Origin: Rhodopirellula halodulae | Lineage (GTDB): Bacteria > Planctomycetota > Planctomycetia > Pirellulales > Pirellulaceae | DNA length: 64,000 nucleotides | Reading direction: 5' to 3' | Assembly (NCBI RefSeq): GCF_020966775.1 | Contig: NZ_JAJKFV010000001.1 | Span: forward strand, 1 to 64,000 | Shown here: positions 7,535 through 16,001 of the stretch, piece after piece | Layout of the letters: every line of letters starts with the position of its first letter | How positions within the stretch are numbered: position 1 is the stretch's first letter | Notes under the pieces: generated by a model | What the model was told of the DNA's origin: nothing | Databases searched by the model: none | The model's input: only the letters and a program-made list of their open reading frames with translations | Translations under genes and position numbers: made by a program

Positions 7535-9201
7535 GGGGCCAGTTCCTCGGACTCTTCGTCGAGGTTCAGCCACAGCACCATGGGGTCGACGGCATCGAAC
7601 GCCATCACGGACTGGGGCACTAGTAAATCATCACGCCCGTCCTCGTTCCAATCGATGACCTCGAGGGTTGCAGCTTGGCAGCGATTCATTTCCATCGTGT
7701 GTCGTTGGAAGTCAAAGTTTGATTCACCGCTTTGGCGACCCAAGTTTTCGAACCAGACCAATCCGTCAAACGAGTCAGCCGGATAGCGAGCGATCTCCTT
7801 TTTGCTCAGCCAAGCAGTCGCGGCAATGTCCAAATCGCCATCGCCGTCGAAGTCGCCGGTTGCCGCGTGATAACAACCGGGCATGTTGCCGATCGAGTGA
7901 CGTTGAAAGGGTTCGACATGGTTTTGTTGAAGCTTGTCGTTGCCTGGATTTTCGATCCACCAAATGCCATGGAACGGTTTGGCAAGTGAGTCGTCGAAGG
8001 TGTCGCCGTTGGTTGCCAAGACGTCCAGGTCGCCGTCTTGGTCCAAGTCGACAATTTCCATGCTGCTGGAACCGTAGGCAGGATTGTCGGCTTGATGCAA
8101 AACGATGGTTTCATAGGTCCCGTCTCCAACGTTGCGATGCCACTGAATCGCTTCGTAGTGCTGAGTCAAAAGGGTCAGGAAGTCTTCTTTTCCGTCGCCA
8201 TCAAAATCCAACACCTCAATCGAGATGATGCCGGGGCGCTCGTCCAGCATTTCCCACTCGAAAGCGGGAACGCCGGTTTCGGGCTGAATGCCTTGGTTCA
8301 ATCCCAGATGCAAGCCTCCTTCGAAATGCAGGCCGAAGTCTCCCACCAAGATGTCTTGATCACCATCGCCGTCGTAGTCGATCGGTCGAACATCCGCGAC
8401 TCGCGACATGGCGAGCTTCAAGGGGATGCGGTCAAAGCGAACGGTTTCGCCTGAGTCTTTCTGTGACCGAGGACGCAACCACCAAACGTTGCCCTCATGT
8501 TCCGTTTGTGGATTGTGGGTTCCCAAATCGGCAACCAAATAATCGGTCGTGCCGTCGCCATCCAAGTCGGATGTTGCGATGTGAGAAGCATGTGCAACCG
8601 GAGCCATCAATTGAACTTGTATGTCCGTGGATTGAGTCGCTTGATCGCCCGAACTGCCCTTCGGTGTTGTTTGCGTCGGTGAAAAGGTCGCGACCGTTCC
8701 GGTCCACATATCGGTCAGTGCGACCACCGGTTTGCCGTTTGCATCGGGAAGACGAACCAAGCTGGAGACTGCGCTGATGGCGGGACGTTGGGGCCATTCC
8801 AGGACGCTGCGTTGAAAGCGTGTGTCTTGCGATCGCTTGGGGACCCGGATGTCGTATTCCTTGGGCGATGGATCCCGATAGTAGGCGAGTGTGGCTTCGC
8901 GGTCGGGCACGATCAGATCGTCTCGCAATGATTCTCGGTAGAGCCGAAAACCCTGGTCGACTTCTTCTTCCCAGCGGTCCCATTCAAAGATGCCTGGATC
9001 GGGGGAAGCATGGCAGTCGCCGCAGAAAGCTCGAATGGATTCTTCGTCCTTCGGCGGTGCTGCTGAAGTGGTCCTTACCAAACGATCGATGAGTTGCGGA
9101 TCGACTGGAGCGGACGCGTCACAACCAAGAAAAGGCAAGATGCCGCCTAACAGCAACGAATAGCAACTCGCTGTCGAAGCGGACTTTGGTCTGAGGAGCA
9201 T
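7531..9201 (-). CDS. FG-GAP/VCBS repeat lipoprotein with a CxxCH motif
   Basis: The product (556 aa from ATG 9201) has a signal peptide ending in a lipobox, FLGC (Cys27), so it is probably a membrane-anchored lipoprotein. A single CGDCH at 60-64 is a covalent haem-c attachment motif; nearby sequence is only mildly cytochrome-like. At least six DxDxDGxxD calcium-binding FG-GAP/VCBS blades follow (DLDGDGTTD, DYDGDGDQD, DFDGDGKED, DLDQDGDLD, DFDGDGDLD, DWNEDGRDD), making a beta-propeller. A TTG at 9225 would give an eight-residue longer start. It is coupled to the downstream TPR gene. Such FG-GAP/TPR pairs recur in planctomycetes; a role in surface adhesion or extracellular redox binding is guesswork. 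Confidence 0.85.
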   Translation of the reverse strand: MLLRPKSASTASCYSLLLGGILPFLGCDASAPVDPQLIDRLVRTTSAAPPKDEESIRAFCGDCHASPDPGIFEWDRWEEEVDQGFRLYRESLRDDLIVPDREATLAYYRDPSPKEYDIRVPKRSQDTRFQRSVLEWPQRPAISAVSSLVRLPDANGKPVVALTDMWTGTVATFSPTQTTPKGSSGDQATQSTDIQVQLMAPVAHASHIATSDLDGDGTTDYLVADLGTHNPQTEHEGNVWWLRPRSQKDSGETVRFDRIPLKLAMSRVADVRPIDYDGDGDQDILVGDFGLHFEGGLHLGLNQGIQPETGVPAFEWEMLDERPGIISIEVLDFDGDGKEDFLTLLTQHYEAIQWHRNVGDGTYETIVLHQADNPAYGSSSMEIVDLDQDGDLDVLATNGDTFDDSLAKPFHGIWWIENPGNDKLQQNHVEPFQRHSIGNMPGCYHAATGDFDGDGDLDIAATAWLSKKEIARYPADSFDGLVWFENLGRQSGESNFDFQRHTMEMNRCQAATLEVIDWNEDGRDDLLVPQSVMAFDAVDPMVLWLNLDEESEELAP

Positions 9202-9447
9202 TCGGTCGAGGGAGGTCAGTGTCAAATGATGACGGGTCTGTTCTCGAAAATAGGGCGAGTCACAGAACGCGAATGAATATCAAAGCATTCATCTTAGCGA
9301 TCGCTTTGCTTGCTCGGATGTGGATTGTTGAACGTATTGGAGGAACTGTTTTGGCGGGGAGTTCCGTGATCAGCTAGATTGGGGAAAGCGGCCCATGACG
9401 AGGCCGGCTTGCTTTTCGGTTTGTTGGGGATGACGGACGATAGAAAA
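9202..9447. other. Divergent intergenic region
   Basis: About 245 bp lie between the divergent FG-GAP and sulfatase genes and presumably hold both promoters. I see no RNA gene or strong palindrome. The sulfatase frame is open upstream to 9379. Confidence 0.4.
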
Positions 9448-11031
9448 ATGAAGCGTGCTTTCAGATTTCACTTCACCCGATCGCTCCAAAATGCGTCGCG
9501 GCAAGACGCGGCGGGAGTTGAAAGTCGAATCATTTTCGGTGAATGGATTCGCGGGGTGATCTGCGTCACGCTGAGTGTGGTTCTTGGTGGTTTCGCGTTG
9601 GCGACGGAGACGACTCCGCGAAATGTGTTGATCATTCAAACTGACGAACACAATTTTCGAACGCTGGGCTGCTACCGACAAACGCTTTCGCCGGAATTGG
9701 CCGCCGTGTGGGGGAAAGAGGCGATTGTCGAAACACCTCACATTGATTCCATCGCCGCGCGGGGTGCGATCTGCACGTCGTTCTATGCAACCTCGCCCGT
9801 TTGTACGCCGTCCCGAGCGGCTTTCTTCACCGGACGTTATCCGCAGAACACTGGGGCCTATCAAAACGATCGCCCATTGAGCAGCGACATGGTGACGTTC
9901 GCGGAAGTGTTGCGGCGGAACGGCTACGCCACCGGGTACGCAGGGAAGTGGCATTTGGATGGAAGTGGCAAGCCACAGTGGGAACCCAAGCGAAAGTTCG
10001 GGTTCTCTGACAATCGGTTCATGTTCAATCGAGGCCACTGGAAGAAGTTTGGCTTCGATACCGGCCAACCAATCATTGCTGCGACCAACAAGAAGGGAGC
10101 ACCAAGCTACAGCTTGGACGACGCCGATGAGACTTCCTTCAGCACCGATTGGTTGTGCGATCGAGCGATGGACTTCATTCGAGAACACGCCGGGCAACCG
10201 TTTTGTTACCACCTGTCGTTGCCGGATCCGCACGGACCCAACACGGTGCGGGCGCCTTACGACACCCTGTATGAAGACATGGCCATTCGACCGCCATTGA
10301 CTTTTCAAATGGATGCAGACCAACCGGGGTGGCTGCCGGCCAACGGTCGCAACACCAGCTCGAAATTCAACGCTCGGTTGATGACGTTGTACTTTGGCAT
10401 GGTCCGCTGCATCGATGACAACGTTGGGCAAATCTTGGCTTTGCTCGACGAGTTGCAGTTGACCGATCAGACCATCGTCGTCTTCACCGCCGATCATGGT
10501 GACCTTTGTTACGAACACGGTCGATTGAACAAAGGCAATCCGTACGAGGGAAGTGCGAAGGTGCCAATGATCGTCGCGGGCGAAGGCGTGGTCACCAAAG
10601 GTTTGCAAATCGATGAGACGCTTGGCACCGTCGACTTTGCACCCACCTTGCTCGGCTTGCTGGGCCACCGTGTTCCCGATTCGATGCAGGGTTTGGACGC
10701 ATCGAAGTGGTTTCAGCGTGTGAGTGGTGATCCAAACTCGACGGTCGAGGAACAAGTGACCTTTTTGCGGGCAGCGTCGAACAAGCCAACTTGGGTCGCC
10801 GCGGTAACGGATCGATACAAGCTGATTGTTTCGGCCGATGATTCACCTTGGTTGTTTGATTTGGAGACGGACCCGCATGAAATGTTCAACCACTTTGCGA
10901 AACCTGAAAACCGAAGCGTGAACGCGCGGTTGGCAGCGGCCCTGTTGCGATATGGCGACCAGATGAAAGATCCTCAGTTGACCGAAGGAAAGCTAAGGAG
11001 TGAGTTGCAATCAATGCTGACCAATCGATGA
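9448..11031 (+). CDS. Secreted formylglycine-dependent sulfatase
   Basis: This is an arylsulfatase-family hydrolase that removes sulfate esters, probably from algal polysaccharides. From ATG 9448 the protein has 527 residues. The modification motif CTPSR is at 119-123, where Cys becomes formylglycine. Early metal ligands sit in IIQTDEHN (62-69) and later ones in TADHGD. The hydrophobic signal segment lies at about residues 33-52, so the cytoplasmic tail before it is unusually long; an in-frame GTG near 9556 could be the true start, and 9430 is an alternative ATG upstream. It is the only complete sulfatase of the CxPSR class here. An isochorismatase-like gene follows 68 bp later. Confidence 0.9.
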   Translation: MKRAFRFHFTRSLQNASRQDAAGVESRIIFGEWIRGVICVTLSVVLGGFALATETTPRNVLIIQTDEHNFRTLGCYRQTLSPELAAVWGKEAIVETPHIDSIAARGAICTSFYATSPVCTPSRAAFFTGRYPQNTGAYQNDRPLSSDMVTFAEVLRRNGYATGYAGKWHLDGSGKPQWEPKRKFGFSDNRFMFNRGHWKKFGFDTGQPIIAATNKKGAPSYSLDDADETSFSTDWLCDRAMDFIREHAGQPFCYHLSLPDPHGPNTVRAPYDTLYEDMAIRPPLTFQMDADQPGWLPANGRNTSSKFNARLMTLYFGMVRCIDDNVGQILALLDELQLTDQTIVVFTADHGDLCYEHGRLNKGNPYEGSAKVPMIVAGEGVVTKGLQIDETLGTVDFAPTLLGLLGHRVPDSMQGLDASKWFQRVSGDPNSTVEEQVTFLRAASNKPTWVAAVTDRYKLIVSADDSPWLFDLETDPHEMFNHFAKPENRSVNARLAAALLRYGDQMKDPQLTEGKLRSELQSMLTNR

Positions 11032-11099
11032 GACGTTGATAGCAGAAACCAGGTGACAGAATCGTCTTGTTCACCATTTGCCTAATTGTGAGAACCTCA

Positions 11100-11645
11100 A
11101 TGAAACGTGCCTTGTTAGTTGTTGATGTCCAGATGGAATACTTTGATGGAGCGTTGCCGATCCGGCACCCCGTTGGTCATCTGGAATCCATTTTGGAGGT
11201 GATGGATCGGGCGCAAGAGGCCAAAGTGCCGACGGTGGTGATTCGGCACCATCAGCCCGATCCCGACTCGCCGGTCTTCCGCAAAGACAGCGACATGTGG
11301 CAATTGCATTCCGAAGTGGAATCGCGACCGCGAGATGTGTTGATCGACAAAACCTTGCCGGGGTCGTTCACCAATACGGATCTCGACAAGTTTCTCAAGG
11401 ACAACGAAGTCGACACCGTGACGATCGCGGGTTACATGACTCAGGTGTGTTGTGACACGACCGCACGGCAAGCCATGCATCGCGGTTATCAGGTTGAATT
11501 CCTGAATGACGCGACTGGCACCTTGGATGTGTCCAACAAAGCCGGATCCGTCACGGCCGAACAGTTGCACGAATCGATTCTGGTGGCTCAGCAGATGTTC
11601 ATCAGCGATGTCATCGATCGCAAAGAGTGGTACCAGCGTTTGTAG
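11100..11645 (+). CDS. Isochorismatase-family cysteine hydrolase
   Basis: The 181-aa protein has the family's catalytic triad: Asp9 in VVDVQ, Lys84 in DKTLPGSF and Cys117 in GYMTQVCCDTTA. Members cleave amide or vinyl ether bonds (nicotinamide, N-carbamoyl compounds, isochorismate); the substrate cannot be told from sequence. It is cytoplasmic, without a signal peptide. ATG 11100 gives the normal MKRALLVVDVQ opening, and upstream in-frame codons look untranslated. It lies in the same direction as the sulfatase and the DUF1559 genes, 43 bp before the latter, so a shared transcript is possible without a clear functional link. Confidence 0.88.
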   Translation: MKRALLVVDVQMEYFDGALPIRHPVGHLESILEVMDRAQEAKVPTVVIRHHQPDPDSPVFRKDSDMWQLHSEVESRPRDVLIDKTLPGSFTNTDLDKFLKDNEVDTVTIAGYMTQVCCDTTARQAMHRGYQVEFLNDATGTLDVSNKAGSVTAEQLHESILVAQQMFISDVIDRKEWYQRL

Positions 11646-11688
11646 CGTCTTTCGAGTTTGCTTCTCCTTTCCCCACAGGAATGAAGTC

Positions 11689-13413
11689 ATGAGTTCACAA
11701 CGTCCGACGAGTTGGATGGATGGGATCACGTTGTATGTCGCATGCATCGTCGGTCTGTCGTTGCTCGCGACAGCTCTGCCGCGATGGCGCCAGTCCGCTC
11801 GGTCGGCGGCTTGCGAGATGAATCTCAAACAGCTCGGCTTGGCATTCCACAATTACCATTCCGCCTATCGACAATTGCCGATGGGCAGTGGTGGGACGTC
11901 ACCAGGAAGCGTCGATGAGCCTTTGCTGGGAAACGCGAATCGACTGAGCCCGTGGGTTGGCATCTCGCCATTCATGGAGCAGCAGGCTTTGTGGGAACAG
12001 ATTTCCAACCCGATGAGCGTGGCGAACAAACGGTTTCCGGCGATGGGGCCGGTGCCGTGGTACGACTTCGAGTCTTACCCGCCATGGAAGAAACGCCCTC
12101 AGGCGTTGGCTTGCCCGGCGGATTCCACCACCAAGAAGTTTCCAACCGCATCCAGCTACGTTGTGAATTACGGTGACGCGGTGATGAACGTGGGGGCTTC
12201 GCCTTTGCGGGAGATGCCGCCATACGGAAAAACGCCCGCGGCACTGCGCGGGATGTTTGGCCGTGAGATGGCGTTTCGTTTTCGAGATGTGTTGGATGGA
12301 TTGTCCAACACACTGATGGTCAGCGAAGCAAAGATCGGCGGAGTCCAAGTCGCGAAAAACGTCTCGGGAATGATTGAGCGACCGACTGTTTGCATCGACG
12401 CACAAGGGAAAGCGGACACGGAGTATTGGCCGGAGGGACGAACGGCCTGTTGGGCCGATGGCTCGCTGTTGTCCACGGGAGTGCAAACGATCCTGCCGCC
12501 TAACTCGCCATCGGCGACATCTGAAAAAGGAGAGCTGGAAGGCGTTTTGTCCGCATCAAGTCATCACGGGGAAGGTGCTCATGTCTTGATCGCGGATGGT
12601 TCGGTGCGTTTTGCAAGTCAGTCGATTGATGTGGGGGACCAGGATTCTCCGACGGTTGCCCAAGGGCATTTGGATGGCGGCAAAACGTTGCCACCTGGCA
12701 GCAGAAGTCCCTTCGGTGTCTGGGGAGCCTTGGGAACGCGAGCCGCCAAGGACCGGTTCGACGTTGCTGCTTTGTCCGATCCGGTCAGAACTTATCAAGA
12801 ATTGGAGCTGGCTGAGTTTGCCGCCTACGAATTGGAAACGTGGCATGCGGCCAAAGGCACCGGGAAATTGCAGGCGAGGCAGATTGATTTGTCGGACAAA
12901 GGCGTGCTGACACTGATGTCGGAAAGCGGAGACATCCGTCGTCTCGGTTTGTCGCGGTTCGCCAGTCAAGACGCCTACCGAGCAGTCGAAACTCATCGCA
13001 AGCGTATTCAAGATCAATCCAAGTTGCTGCTGGAGCATTTGGCAACACAATTGGATCTGTTGGAAGACAAACAGTTCGAGACCTTTGTCCGCGAGTGGAT
13101 GGTGGTCAATTCGGACGACGAATCAAAATCGAATGTCGCCATGATGGCGGGGCTATTGAAACAACAACGAGGGGCAATGATCACGAAGTACGATCAACTT
13201 CTCGAATTGTTTCACCAGATGGATGAGATGACTCGGGCCAAGTTGCAGGAAAATTTGACAACAGGCAAAGGTCTCGCTCGCAATTTCCAAATGCAATTTG
13301 TGCAAGGCAAGTGGAAGGTCGTCGCTGAAGGGCGATTCAATCGTGCGATTGGTCGACCTCAGGAAATCAGGGGGGCGTTCGAGGCTGCAGCGGATCCTTT
13401 TGGGGGGCGTTAA
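11689..13413 (+). CDS. DUF1559 (prepilin-like) protein with SHD1-like and extended C-terminal regions
   Basis: The product is 574 aa. An N-terminal hydrophobic helix (about 10-30) is followed by the DUF1559 hallmark MNLKQLGLAFHNYHSAYRQLP, the WVGISPFMEQQALWEQ block, and a late WADGSLLSTGVQTILPPNSP block. DUF1559 proteins are abundant in planctomycetes and usually begin with a type IV prepilin GFTLVE cleavage site; here that site is absent. Residues around 370-430 resemble an SHD1 (SLA1 homology) domain. A helical tail of about 150 residues is unique to this copy. The start ATG at 11689 has AGGA upstream. A paralogue follows at 13477, 63 bp later. Confidence 0.85.
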   Translation: MSSQRPTSWMDGITLYVACIVGLSLLATALPRWRQSARSAACEMNLKQLGLAFHNYHSAYRQLPMGSGGTSPGSVDEPLLGNANRLSPWVGISPFMEQQALWEQISNPMSVANKRFPAMGPVPWYDFESYPPWKKRPQALACPADSTTKKFPTASSYVVNYGDAVMNVGASPLREMPPYGKTPAALRGMFGREMAFRFRDVLDGLSNTLMVSEAKIGGVQVAKNVSGMIERPTVCIDAQGKADTEYWPEGRTACWADGSLLSTGVQTILPPNSPSATSEKGELEGVLSASSHHGEGAHVLIADGSVRFASQSIDVGDQDSPTVAQGHLDGGKTLPPGSRSPFGVWGALGTRAAKDRFDVAALSDPVRTYQELELAEFAAYELETWHAAKGTGKLQARQIDLSDKGVLTLMSESGDIRRLGLSRFASQDAYRAVETHRKRIQDQSKLLLEHLATQLDLLEDKQFETFVREWMVVNSDDESKSNVAMMAGLLKQQRGAMITKYDQLLELFHQMDEMTRAKLQENLTTGKGLARNFQMQFVQGKWKVVAEGRFNRAIGRPQEIRGAFEAAADPFGGR

Positions 13414-13476
13414 ATGATTGGCTGACTTTGATGTTCCGAGAATCGATTTGATTGTTCTTTTGTTTGGAGATCCCCG

Positions 13477-14901
13477 ATGAAGTCGAAGCTGGCTCTCATT
13501 GATCTGGTCACCGTTGGTGTGGTGGCTTCGGTAGCATTCGTTTTGTTGTTGCCGGGAGTATTGCGTCATCGTGCTGCGGCTCGAAACACGCAGTGTCTCA
13601 ACAACATCAAAATGTTGGGCTTGGCAATGCACAACTATCATGCCGCGTTCAAGCAGTTGCCACCGGGATTGGGCGGGACGGTAGGTGGCGAAGAAGATGA
13701 GTGCAATCAGGGGCGGCTTGGGCCAATCGTCGCTCTCACTCCGTTCTTGGAACAACAGGCTCTCTGGGAGCAAATCGCCAATCCGCATGTGTCCAGAAAG
13801 ACGGCCAAGTTGTTTCCGGCGATGGGGCCTGTGCCGTGGCATGACCCCACGGAGTACACGCCTTGGGCTTCCACGTTCCCCACACTGCGTTGTCCCGCTG
13901 ATTCAAAAGCGAAACCGGAACAACCCAAAGCGGAGCCGATCGTTGTGAACACATTGGCCATGCCAGAGGTGCCAGCGGAGGCAATGATTTCGTCCGCGCT
14001 CTGCAATTATGTGGTCAGCTACGGCGATGGAACGTCTTTGATGGGCGACAGGATTGATATGCAAAACGCTCAATCGGCGAGACGTGCCCAAGCGGGAATG
14101 CGAGGGGCTTTTTCGGGCAACAGGACTATGAAATTTCGTGACTTCCTCGATGGGTTGTCCTATACGATTGCGATGTCCGAAACGATCACTCCAGGCGAGA
14201 ACGATGCAAAAGAGTCCCACATCGCGCAGGGGATCAAAGGACTGAGTCTGAATCCGTCGCTGTGCTTGAAAGCCCACGAAGGTGAGCATGCGGATTGGTG
14301 GGACACACGCCGTGGATCTCGTTGGGCGGATGGCGCGTTGGCGATCAGTGGCTTTCAAACCGTGTTGCCGCCTAACTCGCCGACTTGTTTGTCAGATTTG
14401 GGAATGAAAGATCCGATTGCATCGGCATCCAGTCGCCATGCGGATGGTGTTCACGCGTTGATGAGCGATGGACGTTCCATCTTTGTGAGTGACAGCATCG
14501 ATGCCGGCGATATCACTCAGCCCGGAGTTGCCTTGGGTGAAGGATATACTCGTCCCGGATCACAAAGCCCCTATGGAATCTGGGGAGCGATGGGATCTCG
14601 AGCCGCCATGGAAAGGTTGCCACGCCCAATCACCAGTCTGCCTGAGATCGAAGAAGAGGTCACGAATCAAGCTGGTGGAGCCCAGGGTGGCAAATCCACC
14701 GACATTTGGACGACGTGGACCGACCGCGACGGCGAGCATCGGTTGAAAGCGAAGCTCAACCGAATCATCGATCGCGAAACGGTGGAGCTCGAAGACCGGC
14801 AAGGTATCTTGCACCGCGTTCCTCTGAACACGTTGTCCGACAAAAACATCATCCGGGCGGTCATGTTGCACGAGACGCAGTTGGAATCCGATTCGCGTTG
14901 A
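13477..14901 (+). CDS. DUF1559 (prepilin-like) protein with C-terminal SHD1-like domain
   Basis: This 474-aa paralogue of the preceding gene has an N-terminal membrane helix (about 8-28), CLNNIKMLGLAMHNYHAAF, FLEQQALWEQIANP, MRGAFSGN and WADGALAISGFQTVLPPNSP. The C-terminal 70 residues (TWTDRDGEHRLKAKLNRI onward, ending NTLSDKNII) match the planctomycete SHD1 pattern more clearly than in the neighbour. The prepilin peptidase motif is again missing; the helix opens IDLVTVGVVASVAF. ATG 13477 is preceded by GGAG at good spacing. The pair probably arose by tandem duplication and encodes membrane-anchored, outward-facing proteins of unknown role. Confidence 0.87.
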   Translation: MKSKLALIDLVTVGVVASVAFVLLLPGVLRHRAAARNTQCLNNIKMLGLAMHNYHAAFKQLPPGLGGTVGGEEDECNQGRLGPIVALTPFLEQQALWEQIANPHVSRKTAKLFPAMGPVPWHDPTEYTPWASTFPTLRCPADSKAKPEQPKAEPIVVNTLAMPEVPAEAMISSALCNYVVSYGDGTSLMGDRIDMQNAQSARRAQAGMRGAFSGNRTMKFRDFLDGLSYTIAMSETITPGENDAKESHIAQGIKGLSLNPSLCLKAHEGEHADWWDTRRGSRWADGALAISGFQTVLPPNSPTCLSDLGMKDPIASASSRHADGVHALMSDGRSIFVSDSIDAGDITQPGVALGEGYTRPGSQSPYGIWGAMGSRAAMERLPRPITSLPEIEEEVTNQAGGAQGGKSTDIWTTWTDRDGEHRLKAKLNRIIDRETVELEDRQGILHRVPLNTLSDKNIIRAVMLHETQLESDSR

Positions 14902-14962
14902 AAGCGACTCGGTGTTCGTCATCCAACGTTGAACTCCGTTGTGAACCCAAGGCCACGCGGAA

Positions 14963-15949
14963 TCAGAACTTCAGCGATTCGCGTGGTTGCATAGGATTGG
15001 CCTCGTTGAATTGCTCGATCAGCTTCTTGGATTCGTCGTCAATCGATTCCGGGAGCTGAATTTGCAACTCGACAATCAAGTCGCCATCGGCGCCTTTGGG
15101 ATTGCGGACGCCTTGTCCTTTCAATCGCAATCGTTTGCCGCTGGAGCTTCCGGCTGGGACTGACAACGTGATCGTTCCGGCGGGTGTTGGGACATCAACC
15201 TTGGCACCCAGCACGGCTTCCGCCAGCGTGATCGGCAGCTTCAATTCCAAGTGGTTACCGTTGCGTTTATAGAACGGGTGTTTGTCGACTTGGATGATCA
15301 GGATCAAATCGCCAGCGCCGCCGGGACCGGGATGTCCTTGGTCTCGCAAACGAATTTTGCTGCCCGAATCGACTCCGGGCGGAATGCTGACGGACAGTTT
15401 TTCTTGCTTGCCGCCTCGCGCCAGGTAGAACTCGACCTTGTCGCCAAGCACGGCAGTGCGGAAGGTCACGGATAGTTCATGGCGAATGTTTTGGCCACGT
15501 TGAGGTGGCGCGGTGCGTTGTCTGCCGCCGCCGAATGGACTGCCGTGCCCGCCGGCTCGGCCACCACCGCCAAGAATTTGCTCAAAGAAATCGTTGAAGC
15601 CGTTTTCAAACCCGGCTCCTCCGCCACCGCCGCCGCGTCCCGCTGCACCGAAGATTTGCTCCAGGTCCAATCCGTCGAACGATGGACCCGCGCCGCCTCC
15701 GGCGTTGGGATTCCAGCCGCCGCGAATTTTTTCGAAATCGGATCCGTAGCGGTCGTATGCGGCTCGCTTCTCTTCGTCGCTGAGAACTTCGTACGCTTCT
15801 TGCACGCGTTTGAATTTCTCCTGTGCGTCCGGGTTATCCGGATTCATGTCCGGATGGTATTTCCGGGCCAATTTGCGATAGGCTTTGGTCAGTTCACTCT
15901 TTTCGGCGTCCCTAGAAACGCCGAGTGTTTGATACAGATCTTCAGCCAC
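14963..15949 (-). CDS. cbpA: DnaJ-type co-chaperone, CbpA class
   Basis: The protein is 328 aa. The J domain is at 1-70 with HPD at 32-34, which stimulates DnaK ATPase. A glycine/phenylalanine-rich linker runs from about 85 to 145. Two beta-sandwich substrate domains follow (about 155-310), but the four CxxCxGxG zinc repeats of true DnaJ are missing. That makes it a class B Hsp40 of the CbpA/DjlA-like type. It starts with GTG (15949). It converges on the DUF1559 gene with about 60 bp between them, and no grpE or dnaK is nearby. Confidence 0.92.
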   Translation of the reverse strand: MAEDLYQTLGVSRDAEKSELTKAYRKLARKYHPDMNPDNPDAQEKFKRVQEAYEVLSDEEKRAAYDRYGSDFEKIRGGWNPNAGGGAGPSFDGLDLEQIFGAAGRGGGGGGAGFENGFNDFFEQILGGGGRAGGHGSPFGGGRQRTAPPQRGQNIRHELSVTFRTAVLGDKVEFYLARGGKQEKLSVSIPPGVDSGSKIRLRDQGHPGPGGAGDLILIIQVDKHPFYKRNGNHLELKLPITLAEAVLGAKVDVPTPAGTITLSVPAGSSSGKRLRLKGQGVRNPKGADGDLIVELQIQLPESIDDESKKLIEQFNEANPMQPRESLKF

Positions 15950-16001
15950 AGTGTGTCAGTGTTCTTGAAAGGGTCGATGTCATTTTGACAGGAAGTTCGT
16001 T

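Noticed and set aside
9370-10755. Long minus-strand open frame opposite the sulfatase
   Set aside because: It is antisense to a gene with clear motifs and encodes nothing recognisable.
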